A program made the position numbers and the translations under genes. This document shows, piece after piece, positions 21,384-30,208 of a stretch of DNA of 52,972 nt (within the stretch, counting starts at the first letter, position 1; the number at the start of each line of letters is the position of its first letter). Source of the stretch: Alteromonas sp. IB21 (GTDB lineage: Bacteria > Pseudomonadota > Gammaproteobacteria > Enterobacterales > Alteromonadaceae); contig NZ_JAEFCD010000033.1 of NCBI RefSeq assembly GCF_016405965.1, positions 1-52,972 on the forward strand, in the 5' to 3' direction. The notes below the pieces were generated by a model, which was given only the letters and a program-made list of their open reading frames with translations, made no database searches and was not told where the DNA came from.

Positions 21384-22682
21384 ATGTATCGTAAATTGTT
21401 GTCACTTGCTTTTGTTGGATTGGCTTGTGCGTCAGCTAACGCAACCAGCCAAATTAATGTTGATGAGTTAGCCGATAAAGTAGAGCCTGACGTTATCAAA
21501 TGGCGTCACCATTTTCACGAATTTCCCGAGTTATCAAACCGAGAATTCAAAACCGCAGAGTATGTCGCCAATTATCTTAAAAGCTTGGGGTTAGAGGTAC
21601 AAACAGGCGTAGCTAAGACTGGTGTTGTGGCCATTTTAGATTCTGGAAATCCAGGACCAGTGGTAGCCCTTCGTGCAGACATGGACGGACTTCCAGTAAA
21701 AGAACAGAATGATCTGAGTTACCGTTCTACCCAAGTGGGTGAATATAACGGTAAAGAGGTACCCGTGATGCACGCATGTGGCCACGATACACACATGGCT
21801 ATGTTAATGGGGGCTGCAAAAATTCTAACCGACATGAAAGGCGACTTGAAAGGTAAAGTGAAATTTATCTTCCAGCCAGCCGAAGAAGGTGCGCCGGCTG
21901 GAGAAAAAGGTGGTGCAGAAGTCATGGTCGCCGAAGGGGTACTTAAAAATCCAGACGTGGATGCTATCTTTGGTCTTCACATTAATGCCAATACCGACGT
22001 GGGTAAAGTTCGTTACAACGCGGGTGGTACTATGGCGGCGGTTGATCCGTTTAAAATTGTGATACACGGGAAACAAGCGCACGGTGCTTATCCTTGGAAG
22101 AGTGTGGACCCGGTAGTGACTGCCGCGCAAATGATTATGTCAATCCAAACTATCGTGAGCCGTGAGCTAAAGCTCATTGATGACGCCGCTGTGGTTTCTA
22201 TAGGCTCTATTCATGGCGGTAACCGCTCAAACATTATTCCTAATGAAGTAGAAATGGTTGGGACAATTCGAACGCTTAACAAAGCAGCCCGAGAACACAT
22301 CTATGAATCGCTTCCTCGAAAAGTGAAAGCTATTGCAGAAAGCATGGGCGCTGAGGCAGAGCTTACTTTGCCATTGGACTACTCGTATCCCATCACCTAT
22401 AACGACCCAGAATTGACGCAGGCCATGTTAGCAACAATGCAGCGTACCGCTGGTGCAGAAAACACCTTACTTTCTAAGCCCGTTACAGGCGCGGAAGACT
22501 TTTCTTTCTTCCAAGAGCAAGTGCCCGGTTTATACGTGTGGGTAGGGGGTAAGCCCCTCGATGTATCTGAGAAAGACAGCCCTGCACACCATACTCCTGA
22601 GTTTTATGTTGACGATGCGGGTATGAAATTAGGCGTCAAACTGCTAACCAACTTTACGTTAGATTATATGGCTCAACACTGA
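21384..22682 (+). CDS. Exported M20-family amidohydrolase/peptidase
   Basis: A 432-residue zinc hydrolase of the M20D (hippurate hydrolase/IAA-amino-acid hydrolase-like) group, with a cleavable signal peptide ending near SANA (residue 20), so it acts in the periplasm. Metal-site motifs are HACGHDTH, PAEEGAPAG with the catalytic Glu pair, GLHIN, and HHTPEF near the C-terminus. The dimerisation domain HGKQAHGAYPWKSVDP is present. Likely substrates are N-acyl amino acids or small amides, but the exact one is not readable. CAAAGGAAATAACT precedes the start. A hybrid histidine kinase begins 22 bases downstream. Confidence 0.92.
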   Translation: MYRKLLSLAFVGLACASANATSQINVDELADKVEPDVIKWRHHFHEFPELSNREFKTAEYVANYLKSLGLEVQTGVAKTGVVAILDSGNPGPVVALRADMDGLPVKEQNDLSYRSTQVGEYNGKEVPVMHACGHDTHMAMLMGAAKILTDMKGDLKGKVKFIFQPAEEGAPAGEKGGAEVMVAEGVLKNPDVDAIFGLHINANTDVGKVRYNAGGTMAAVDPFKIVIHGKQAHGAYPWKSVDPVVTAAQMIMSIQTIVSRELKLIDDAAVVSIGSIHGGNRSNIIPNEVEMVGTIRTLNKAAREHIYESLPRKVKAIAESMGAEAELTLPLDYSYPITYNDPELTQAMLATMQRTAGAENTLLSKPVTGAEDFSFFQEQVPGLYVWVGGKPLDVSEKDSPAHHTPEFYVDDAGMKLGVKLLTNFTLDYMAQH

Positions 22683-22704
22683 GTGTATCGGCCGGAGACA
22701 TGCA

Positions 22705-25536
22705 TTGAAGTTAAGTAGTATCAACTCACACTCTTCGTCGTGGTCTCTGGCCTTTCAAGCGACTATCGCTTGCATACTTGGTTTCGGAATAAATAGCCTT
22801 GCTGCGCCTTTTGACAGTGAAGGTATAGCCGTCTTTGGAGTGGGCGTCGCGGTTTACGCTTCACTTCGATTCCCCCCTGTTTTCGCAATTCCCCTTGCTC
22901 TTGTCATCAGCATCCCACTATGGCTAGACCACGTTAGTATTGTAGGTAAAGAAAGCCTTACCTTATTGCCAATCGTGATTAGTTTTTTCGGGTATAATAA
23001 ATCGCTTAAGCAAGTAATAAAAATAGGGGCAGGCTTCTGGTCTATCGTCTTTTTACCCATATTACTGCTTGAACACTCACTGCATAACGGTGACAACATT
23101 AATATGTTGTTTTCTGGCGTACTGGTAACGTGGGTAAGCGGTGTATTCGGGTTGGTCACGGGTCATTTTGCCTATCTAGCAATTCATGGATTAAGACGGC
23201 AAACATCTGGCGAATCTCAACGAGTGACGCTTCATTTCCTTTTTAGCTACTTTTTTTCTGGTTGCTTTTTTGTCGCCTCAATGGCGGTAATCTATCTGTC
23301 TGTAAGCCTGTTTCAGCATCAACAAGAACAACAAATTCGTAGTTACATGGCCCAGCGGGTCAATGTGTTAACGTTCCAGCTAACTAACTTTATTAAACAG
23401 CATCAAAATGCAGTAACCAGTGCCGCTCAACTTATTTCGAGCGATGCAGTTGAAGAAAGCTTTGATGACGCTGCGTCCACTGCACTTCAGGTTCTGGCGT
23501 CTCACAATCCTGAATTTCTAACGTTTCTTATCGCGGATAAAAGCGGCGATATAACTCATGCTTACCCTTCTGGCATGCTCGAAAAAGCACAGCGAAACGG
23601 CGTGCCTAATGTTGCTTATCGGCCTTATTTCAGTGAAGTTATGCAGTCGGGAAAAACATATTTATCGAATGTATTTCAGGGAAGAGGGTTTGGTAACGAC
23701 CCCATTGTTGCGGTATCGGCGCCTATTTTAGACAAAGAGGGCGTGCCAAAAGGTATTGTCGAGGGTTCGCTTTCTCTAAAGAGCTTCGCCGCCATTGATC
23801 GTTTAAGCTTAAACGGCTTTTCAATGCTCATCGAAGATCAAAACGGTGAGGTTATCTATGCGTCCAAAGCCCTTGATATAAAACCACTATCCAAAGCACC
23901 TGTTTACGCCTGTGAACCCAATTGCGGCGTTGAAATTGAAAACGGTGTGCAGGGGAAAACATGGTTAAGGCTTACTGACAATATGTCGTTCGCCAATTGG
24001 AGAGTGAGTTATTACTTCGACAAACGATTGTTACTTATATCAATGAGCAACTACTTACTAAAAGATTTATTGTTGCTTTTAGCTCTCTCTGCATTTGGAA
24101 CTTTTACTGGGTATGTCGTGGCCAAAATGGTGGGGGCCCCCATTCGTCGTCTCGTCCGCTATATCGCCGAGTTTGACCCTTCTAATCAGGACATTAATGA
24201 GGTTCCCCAGCGCGCACTACACATTAAAGAACTCTCATCATTGAGCGATGAATTTATGAGTTTAGAGTCTCGTCTAAGGGGAGCGTTTGCTGAACTAAAA
24301 GATGCAAGAAAAGCAGAGCAGATGCTTAACGTTGAACTTGGTGAGTTAAATCAATCATTAGAGTCCCGAATAACGGAAAAAACTGAACACCTAGAATATG
24401 CCCTTAAAAAAGCTGAGGCCGCTAACGTCGCAAAAACGCAATTTCTTGCGAACATGAGTCATGAAATTAGAACACCGATGAACGGCATTATTGGGTCATG
24501 CGAGCTTATGCTTGATAGTGAGCTGCCTGACCATGTTCGCGCCCGCGCTCAAGTGATTTCTCGCTCGGCAGCCAACTTGTTAATGATTCTTGATAGCATA
24601 TTAGACTGGTCTAAGATTGATTCAGGTAAAATGCAGGTTGATATACAAAGCTGTGTTTTGCGTGAACTCCTCGAAGCGTCCTGCGAACTTTATCGCTCGA
24701 CAGCAGCTGCAAAGGGATACGACATTCAGCTACAAATAGAAAATGATGTGCCGACGGTGCTCAACCTCGATGCTGGCAAGCTAAGCCAAATTCTCAATAA
24801 CTTGCTGAGCAATGCTATTAAATTTACCCGTAAAGGTGAGGTTTCGGTATGCGTGAGCTATGAAAACGATGGGCTCAATATCGCCGTTACCGACACCGGA
24901 ATTGGTATCCCTTTAGAAAAAGTTGATCTTATCTTTGAACAGTTCGAACAAGCCGATGCGTCCACAACAAGGCACTTTGGTGGCACTGGATTAGGCCTTC
25001 CAATAACAAAGGGACTGGTTGAGTTGCTAAACGGAGAATTGGACGTTCAAAGCGAAGTAGGTAAGGGCACTAGGTTTAAGCTAGTTATTCCTGCTTCGGT
25101 GGGGGAACTGGACGAAAGTAATTCGGTAAAAAGTAGCGAGGCAATTCAGGCAGCGCTACCGCCTGGTTTGCGCGTGCTCCTTGCCGAGGACAATGATATC
25201 AATGCAGAGATTGTGATGGATATGCTAAAAGCTGCAAAGGTCAAATGCGTTAGAACGAAAAACGGTGAAGAAACCGTAGCCGCTGAGCGCAAGTACGATT
25301 TTGATGTCATTTTAATGGATTGTCAGATGCCAGTGATGGACGGATACGCCGCAGCTGAAGCTATTAGGCGAGAAGGTAGAAACAAAGATAGCCTAATAAT
25401 AATCGCGCTAACCGCCAATGTATTTACGGAAGACAAAAATGCCTGCTTAGCAGCAGGCATGAATGCGCATTTAAGCAAACCTATTCGCAAACAGGTCCTA
25501 TTTGACTGTATTTCCAGTGAGCTTGCTCGCATTTGA
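22705..25536 (+). CDS. Hybrid sensor histidine kinase with integral-membrane and Cache-like sensors
   Basis: A 943-residue membrane kinase. It begins with a MASE-like block of about five hydrophobic helices (residues 12-165), a further membrane helix (about 178-205), a periplasmic dCache-like domain (about 210-445) and a second helix (about 450-475). HAMP and coiled-coil regions (about 475-570) come next. HisKA follows with His586 in NMSHEIRTPMNG, then HATPase (about 680-800, LLSNAIKF, DTGIGIP, GGTGLGLP). The receiver domain (about 820-943) has phosphoacceptor Asp872 in ILMDCQMPVMDG. TTG at 22705 is the probable start: GGAGA lies six bases upstream, and the nearby ATG at 22700 stops after two codons. 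The 3' end overlaps convergent nhaA by 39 bases. No partner regulator gene is adjacent. Confidence 0.93.
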   Translation: MKLSSINSHSSSWSLAFQATIACILGFGINSLAAPFDSEGIAVFGVGVAVYASLRFPPVFAIPLALVISIPLWLDHVSIVGKESLTLLPIVISFFGYNKSLKQVIKIGAGFWSIVFLPILLLEHSLHNGDNINMLFSGVLVTWVSGVFGLVTGHFAYLAIHGLRRQTSGESQRVTLHFLFSYFFSGCFFVASMAVIYLSVSLFQHQQEQQIRSYMAQRVNVLTFQLTNFIKQHQNAVTSAAQLISSDAVEESFDDAASTALQVLASHNPEFLTFLIADKSGDITHAYPSGMLEKAQRNGVPNVAYRPYFSEVMQSGKTYLSNVFQGRGFGNDPIVAVSAPILDKEGVPKGIVEGSLSLKSFAAIDRLSLNGFSMLIEDQNGEVIYASKALDIKPLSKAPVYACEPNCGVEIENGVQGKTWLRLTDNMSFANWRVSYYFDKRLLLISMSNYLLKDLLLLLALSAFGTFTGYVVAKMVGAPIRRLVRYIAEFDPSNQDINEVPQRALHIKELSSLSDEFMSLESRLRGAFAELKDARKAEQMLNVELGELNQSLESRITEKTEHLEYALKKAEAANVAKTQFLANMSHEIRTPMNGIIGSCELMLDSELPDHVRARAQVISRSAANLLMILDSILDWSKIDSGKMQVDIQSCVLRELLEASCELYRSTAAAKGYDIQLQIENDVPTVLNLDAGKLSQILNNLLSNAIKFTRKGEVSVCVSYENDGLNIAVTDTGIGIPLEKVDLIFEQFEQADASTTRHFGGTGLGLPITKGLVELLNGELDVQSEVGKGTRFKLVIPASVGELDESNSVKSSEAIQAALPPGLRVLLAEDNDINAEIVMDMLKAAKVKCVRTKNGEETVAAERKYDFDVILMDCQMPVMDGYAAAEAIRREGRNKDSLIIIALTANVFTEDKNACLAAGMNAHLSKPIRKQVLFDCISSELARI

Positions 25537-26775
25537 GGCAACATCAGTGTTGTCACCATCCGGTGTTTCACTCACTAAGCGAAGCACAATATAACCGAGC
25601 AATGCTGATACTAAAGAGCCGATTAAAATACCTACACGTTCGTCAAAAATTTGGTTTATACCGGTTTGTGCAAAGGCGAGGCCGCCAATGAATAAACTCA
25701 TAGTGAAGCCCACGCCGCAAAGCAAAGCGCAGCCATAAATATGTTTAAAATTAAGGTCTTCCGGCAATTTAGCTAAGTTAAGTTTTACCATCAAATAACA
25801 GAAGCCAAATACACCTATTTGTTTCCCGATAACTAGCCCCAAAAAGATTCCGAACGTGACGGGGTGAAAAATACCCTCTGGACTAATGTTGCCAAAACTT
25901 ATTCCAGCGTTAGCAAATGCAAACAACGGGAGTATTGCGAAGCTCACTGAGCCGTTGAGGCCGTGCTCCAGCCGGGTGACAGGTGAATATGATTCATCCT
26001 TATCGTCACGCATAGGAATAAAAGCGGCCAGCACGACACCAGCTAGAGTAGCGTGTACGCCAGATTTAAGCATAGCTACCCATAAAACAATGCCGACGAG
26101 AACATACGCTGGAATATCGACGACATTTCGTTTATTCATTTGCCACAACAGCAACAAACATCCCGCCGCAACAGCAAGCGCTCCCGTGGTTATATTCTCT
26201 GTGTAAAACAGTGCGATAATAACGATAGCGCCGATATCATCTATAATGGCAAGGGTTACGAGAAATACTTTAAGACTGGTGGGGACTCGACTACCCAATA
26301 GCGCAAGAATACCTAACGCAAAAGCGATATCAGTAGCGGCAGGTATTGCCCAACCGGCTATCGCGACGGGGTTGTCATAATTGATACCCACATAAATAAG
26401 CGCGGGTAGTGCCATCCCACCAATGGCTCCCGCTGCGGGCAATATTATGTCTTTCGGGTTGGCTAACTCACCTTCACATACTTCCCGTTTAAGCTCCAAG
26501 CCCACATGAAAAAAGAATATGGCCATTAAACCATCGTTTATCCAGAGCAAAAGAGGTTTGTCGATAGCCCAGCTTCCTGCTGAGATCTGTACTGGCATAC
26601 TAATTAGCTGGTCGTAAATAGAATCTAAAGGAGAATTGGCGATGATAAGTGCCAAGAGCGTAGCTCCCATAAGCAAAATGCCAGGGGCCGCTTCTCTATT
26701 TAGGAAATCAGATACCACGTATTGTACTTCTCCTATAACATCGTCGAGTACATCGTGTTCATGCTTATCTGTCAT
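25498..26775 (-). CDS. nhaA: Na+/H+ antiporter NhaA
   Basis: A 425-residue inner-membrane antiporter of the NhaA family with about twelve membrane helices. The ion-binding aspartates are present in PAATDIAFALG (equivalent to Asp133) and AIIDDIGAIVIIALFYT (Asp163/Asp164). HVGLELKRE and FTMSLFIGGLAF are also typical. The C-terminus is about 35 residues longer than in E. coli. GAGG precedes the ATG. The last 12 codons and stop are read from the opposite strand of the histidine-kinase gene end, with no room for a terminator between the two. It is divergent from purE. Confidence 0.97.
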   Translation of the reverse strand: MTDKHEHDVLDDVIGEVQYVVSDFLNREAAPGILLMGATLLALIIANSPLDSIYDQLISMPVQISAGSWAIDKPLLLWINDGLMAIFFFHVGLELKREVCEGELANPKDIILPAAGAIGGMALPALIYVGINYDNPVAIAGWAIPAATDIAFALGILALLGSRVPTSLKVFLVTLAIIDDIGAIVIIALFYTENITTGALAVAAGCLLLLWQMNKRNVVDIPAYVLVGIVLWVAMLKSGVHATLAGVVLAAFIPMRDDKDESYSPVTRLEHGLNGSVSFAILPLFAFANAGISFGNISPEGIFHPVTFGIFLGLVIGKQIGVFGFCYLMVKLNLAKLPEDLNFKHIYGCALLCGVGFTMSLFIGGLAFAQTGINQIFDERVGILIGSLVSALLGYIVLRLVSETPDGDNTDVASNASKLTGNTVK

Positions 26776-26990
26776 TGATAACCTCTAACGCCTTGTCACT
26801 GAGTTCAAGAAAGTGCGGTGCCGTCTAAACCCGTGCAATTAGGCTAATTTAAGCGTGTAAATTAATTATAGTTAATACGGATTACCTCACAGTGAAAGAT
26901 CACCCTAATAGATTTGAAACCTGTGTAAGCGTTTTGTTGTCAGCACACTGTTTGGCGGCATTTGCGGTGGGATTTTAAACCGTTTTGCGC

Positions 26991-26996
26991 TACAAT
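26991..26996 (+). promoter_or_regulatory. Possible purE -10 box
   Basis: TACAAT lies 48 bases before the purE start. No convincing -35 box is at the right distance. A PurR-like AAACCGTTTTGCG sequence overlaps the region just upstream (26977-26989) but its half-site spacing is one base too long. Confidence 0.35.
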
Positions 26997-27044
26997 CGCG
27001 GGTTTTCCAAGGTTGACCATTTTACCTACCTCGAGGATCTCTAG

Positions 27045-27539
27045 ATGGCAAAAGTCGCGATTGTAATGGGTTCAACTTCAGACTGGCCTACTATGCAGCA
27101 GGCCGCAAAAATGCTGAAGTCGTTTGGTGTTGAATTTGAAGCGAAGGTGGTGTCGGCGCATCGTACACCGAACTTGCTAGTAGAGTTTGCAGAAAACGCT
27201 GCTGATGAAGGTTTCAGCGCAATCATTGCTGGTGCAGGTGGCGCAGCACACTTACCGGGCATGATTGCCGCACACACGCATTTACCCGTGTTCGGATGCC
27301 CAGTTAAATCAAAAGCATTAAACGGGTTAGATTCACTTCTCTCAATTGTTCAAATGCCCAAGGGCGTTGCGGTAGGTACATTGGCTATCGGTGAGGCGGG
27401 AGCCGCTAATGCGGGCCTACTCGCGGCGCAAGTAGTTGCACTGCAAGAAGAAAGTGTACGAGATGCGGTTATCGCTTTTAGAAAGTCTCAAACCGAAACC
27501 GTTCTAGCGTCAAGCAACACATTGGAGTTAGATGAATGA
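27045..27539 (+). CDS. purE: N5-carboxyaminoimidazole ribonucleotide mutase
   Basis: A 164-residue octameric enzyme that moves the carboxyl group of N5-CAIR to give CAIR in purine synthesis. The family signatures [16 protein letters not shown] (catalytic His39), [12 protein letters not shown] and [21 protein letters not shown] are all present. GAGG lies about eight bases before the ATG. The stop overlaps the purK start (ATGA). Confidence 0.97.
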   Translation: MAKVAIVMGSTSDWPTMQQAAKMLKSFGVEFEAKVVSAHRTPNLLVEFAENAADEGFSAIIAGAGGAAHLPGMIAAHTHLPVFGCPVKSKALNGLDSLLSIVQMPKGVAVGTLAIGEAGAANAGLLAAQVVALQEESVRDAVIAFRKSQTETVLASSNTLELDE

Positions 27540-28672
27540 GAGTAGTTGTTTACGGCGCAGGCCAACTTGCTCAAATGATGTATCTAGCGGGAAGTCCACT
27601 AGGTATTGAGGTTCAAGCTGTGGACGTAAACAACGATTCCGTTGTACATCCAGTTAGCAAAACACCGTTAGATTTATCGCTTGCTCAAGCACTAGAAGAC
27701 GCAGACGCGTTGACGGTAGAGTTTGAGCATGTACCTGAAAGACTGCTCGAAGATGCGGCGAAGACTAATAAGTTGATGCCCAACATTGACAGTATTCTTG
27801 TCGGCGCCGATCGGGTTCGCGAGAAGAAGCTACTTGAAAGTATGCAGGTGGCGAATTGCGAACATCAGATTGTAACGGACCTTGCTCAGCTTGATGATTG
27901 CGTCAAGCAGCTTGGCGCTAAGCTTATTCTTAAAGCAAGTCGCGATGGTTATGACGGTTACGGTCAGTGGCGATTAAGTGATGAAGCCGATCTGCCGACG
28001 CTGAAAAATTCTCTGCAAGGGTTAGACCTAGAAACCGTACCGCTTGTTGTTGAAAAAATGGTGGATTTTGATAGAGAGCTATCGCTTATCGGTGTGCGAA
28101 ATGCGAATGGCGACGTGAGAACTTATCCACTTGCTGAAAACTTACATCATCAAGGCCAACTGCATGTATCGGTTGCGCCGGCAACACATGTCGATGACGC
28201 GCTACAAGCTCAAGCGCACGACATTTTCGTTAAGCTGGCAGAAGGTATGGATTATGTGGGTGTGTTGGCCGTGGAATTATTCCAGGTAGGCAACACGTTA
28301 CTAGTGAATGAACTAGCACCTCGTGTGCACAATTCTGGCCACTGGAGTCAGTCTGGTGCGGTCACAAGCCAGTTCGAGAATCATCTACGCGCTGTTTGTG
28401 GTTTGCCGCTGGGTGATACCTCAGCTATTGGTCCAAGCGCCATGGTTAATATTATCGGTTGCAGCAGCTTCTCACGAGATCTTCTTAGTATTGATGGTAG
28501 CCACCTTCACTGGTACGGAAAGTCTGTGCGTGAAAAGCGTAAAATGGGTCACATTAATGTCACCACCAACAGCTACGAAAGTTTAGGTGAAAAGCTCATG
28601 GCATTGAGTAAATATTTGCCACTTGAGTACTTCCCGAAATTAGTTGGTGAAGCGACGCGATTAAAAGGTTGA
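27536..28672 (+). CDS. purK: N5-carboxyaminoimidazole ribonucleotide synthase
   Basis: A 378-residue ATP-grasp enzyme that carboxylates AIR with bicarbonate to make the substrate of PurE. It has an N-terminal Rossmann-like PreATP-grasp region ([10 protein letters not shown]), [13 protein letters not shown] as nucleotide loop, [12 protein letters not shown], and [13 protein letters not shown] with the metal-binding Glu/Asn. A four-base overlap with purE indicates coupled expression. The last codons contain the -35 box of the following tRNA-Thr promoter. Confidence 0.97.
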   Translation: MRVVVYGAGQLAQMMYLAGSPLGIEVQAVDVNNDSVVHPVSKTPLDLSLAQALEDADALTVEFEHVPERLLEDAAKTNKLMPNIDSILVGADRVREKKLLESMQVANCEHQIVTDLAQLDDCVKQLGAKLILKASRDGYDGYGQWRLSDEADLPTLKNSLQGLDLETVPLVVEKMVDFDRELSLIGVRNANGDVRTYPLAENLHHQGQLHVSVAPATHVDDALQAQAHDIFVKLAEGMDYVGVLAVELFQVGNTLLVNELAPRVHNSGHWSQSGAVTSQFENHLRAVCGLPLGDTSAIGPSAMVNIIGCSSFSRDLLSIDGSHLHWYGKSVREKRKMGHINVTTNSYESLGEKLMALSKYLPLEYFPKLVGEATRLKG

Positions 28673-28696
28673 CACCCACGCGTTTATCGCTAGAAT
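28669..28696 (+). promoter_or_regulatory. Sigma-70 promoter of tRNA-Thr, overlapping the purK stop
   Basis: A perfect TTGACA (28669-28674) overlaps the purK stop codon. A 16-base spacer leads to TAGAAT (28691-28696). The expected start is near 28703, about 30 bases upstream of the mature tRNA, after a G/C-containing discriminator. Confidence 0.75.
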
Positions 28697-28702
28697 ACGC
28701 AT

Positions 28703-28724
28703 CCGCTGTCTAGGCAGCGGTTTT
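28703..28724 (+). terminator. Short hairpin between purK and tRNA-Thr
   Basis: CCGCTG tctagg CAGCGG followed by TTTT. It could end purEK transcripts, yet it sits in the first bases of the predicted tRNA precursor, so it may instead be a 5' leader hairpin. The stem is only 6 bp. Confidence 0.45.
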
Positions 28725-28733
28725 AAAAAGTGT

Positions 28734-28809
<76 letters not shown>

Positions 28810-28874
28810 TTTTTCTTTTTTCTCATGCCAATCTTACGTACACTAGTTTCAATTATCACTTTGGAACTCAATGT

Positions 28875-29396
28875 ATGTGCTATCTATCCAAATTCCTGAA
28901 GACATTACTTGTTGCTATTTATATCACAACGCTGAGCTTTTCTGCTTCTTCTGCAGCTTTTGCGCATGGGCATCAAGAGCATAACGCAAACCAAAAAACC
29001 GATATCATGGTGATGAGCGGCTACGCCAGAGCAACCTTCCCCCTTGCGAAAACCAGCGCGGTTTACTTCACGCTACATAATCAAAGTGACAAAGATAAAA
29101 CACTGACCAGCGTAACCGTGTCTGAAGAACTTGCCAGTGAAGCGCAAATTCACACTACCGTTATGGAAGGCGATGTTATGAAAATGCGTGAGCTTGAAGA
29201 TGGCGTAACGATAGGCGCTGGCGAAATGGTGTCATTCGAGTCAGGTGGTTACCACATTATGCTGTTAGGCTTAAATAACGGCTTAGTTGAAGGCACCGAA
29301 ATAAAACTCACCTTACGTTTTGAAGACAATGATGAACTCGACATTACACTTCCTGTCAACAAAGACGATGTGAAAAGTCATCATAACCACCATTGA
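28875..29396 (+). CDS. Periplasmic copper chaperone, PCuAC family
   Basis: A 173-residue secreted protein with a signal peptide (residues 1-30, cleavage after AFA) and a PCu(A)C domain. The copper-binding pattern is visible: His93, Met104 eleven residues on, then His127-x-Met129 (H-x10-M-x22-HxM). The mature protein begins HGHQEHN and ends HHNHH, giving two extra His-rich metal-binding tails. Family members deliver Cu(I) to the CuA site of cytochrome oxidase or buffer periplasmic copper. ATG at 28875 has TTGGA about nine bases upstream. It stands between tRNA-Thr and dps. Confidence 0.92.
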   Translation: MCYLSKFLKTLLVAIYITTLSFSASSAAFAHGHQEHNANQKTDIMVMSGYARATFPLAKTSAVYFTLHNQSDKDKTLTSVTVSEELASEAQIHTTVMEGDVMKMRELEDGVTIGAGEMVSFESGGYHIMLLGLNNGLVEGTEIKLTLRFEDNDELDITLPVNKDDVKSHHNHH

Positions 29397-29562
29397 TCAA
29401 AATGTTTTGGTAATTATGTCGCCATCGAATAAGGCGATAAGCGCAATCAATTTAACCGTTAATCTAAATCAAAATTTCTATAGTACTATTATGTTATGTT
29501 GTTACGGCTTAGCTAACTAGCCGAAACGAAATTTAATAGTGTTGTACACTAAGGAGTGTGAA

Positions 29563-30036
29563 ATGAGCAAGATTGATATTGGTATATCTGAGAGCGATCG
29601 TAACGCAGTAGCAGAAGGTCTTAAGAAGCTGCTGGCAGACTCTTACACATTGTATCTACAGACACATAACTTTCATTGGAACGTTGAAGGCCCGCAGTTC
29701 CGCGAGCTTCACCTAATGTTTGAAGAGCATTACACCGAACTTGCAGAAGCAGTGGATGAAATTGCAGAGCGTATACGTACGCTAGGCGTGGCCGCTCCCG
29801 GTACGTACAAGTCGTTCGCAGAGTTAAGTTCAATTGAAGAGGTAGAAGGTGTGCCAGAGGCCACGGAAATGGTGCGTCTGTTAACCCATGGCCACGAGCA
29901 AGTTGTAAAAACGTGCAGAGAATCGTTGAAGCTAGCGCAAGACGCTGATGACGAGTCATCAGCTGCATTAATTGGCGACCGCATGCGTGTGCACGAGAAA
30001 ACGGCATGGATGCTTCGCGCAACCTTACCTCGATAA
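29563..30036 (+). CDS. dps: Dps-family DNA-protecting ferritin
   Basis: A 157-residue four-helix protein of the Dps family. Dodecamers oxidise and store iron and protect DNA in stress. The inter-subunit ferroxidase residues are present in [12 protein letters not shown] (His38), ELH (His50), and AVDEIAERI (Asp65, Glu69). AAGGAG seven bases before 29563 sets the start, and the longer in-frame reading begins at a TTG without such a site. No Lys-rich DNA-binding tail is present. A strong terminator follows. Confidence 0.96.
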   Translation: MSKIDIGISESDRNAVAEGLKKLLADSYTLYLQTHNFHWNVEGPQFRELHLMFEEHYTELAEAVDEIAERIRTLGVAAPGTYKSFAELSSIEEVEGVPEATEMVRLLTHGHEQVVKTCRESLKLAQDADDESSAALIGDRMRVHEKTAWMLRATLPR

Positions 30037-30081
30037 AACGATAATATACGTCGATTAATCCCGTCAGGGAGTGAATCCGTC

Positions 30082-30113
30082 AAAAAGGGTACAGCAGGGC
30101 TGTACCCTTTTTT
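30082..30113 (+). terminator. Intrinsic terminator after dps
   Basis: A long stem AAAAAGGGTACAGC / GCTGTACCCTTTTT with a 3-base loop and trailing Ts. It is symmetrical enough to work on both strands. Confidence 0.92.
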
Positions 30114-30208
30114 GTATACTGCTTTTCAAAGAAAAAACGAAAACGACAATAAAAAAGAGGCGTGTGCAGAAAAGCACAAGCCCTCTTGAACTTAAAGGCC
30201 TATGTTGA

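Noticed and set aside
26974..26990. PurR operator upstream of purE
   Set aside because: AAACCGTTTTGCG resembles a PurR box but the centre has one extra base and the left half is poor. It was not listed as a feature.
29621..30083. Minus-strand ORFs opposite dps
   Set aside because: They overlap a fully conserved Dps frame and carry no signals of their own.
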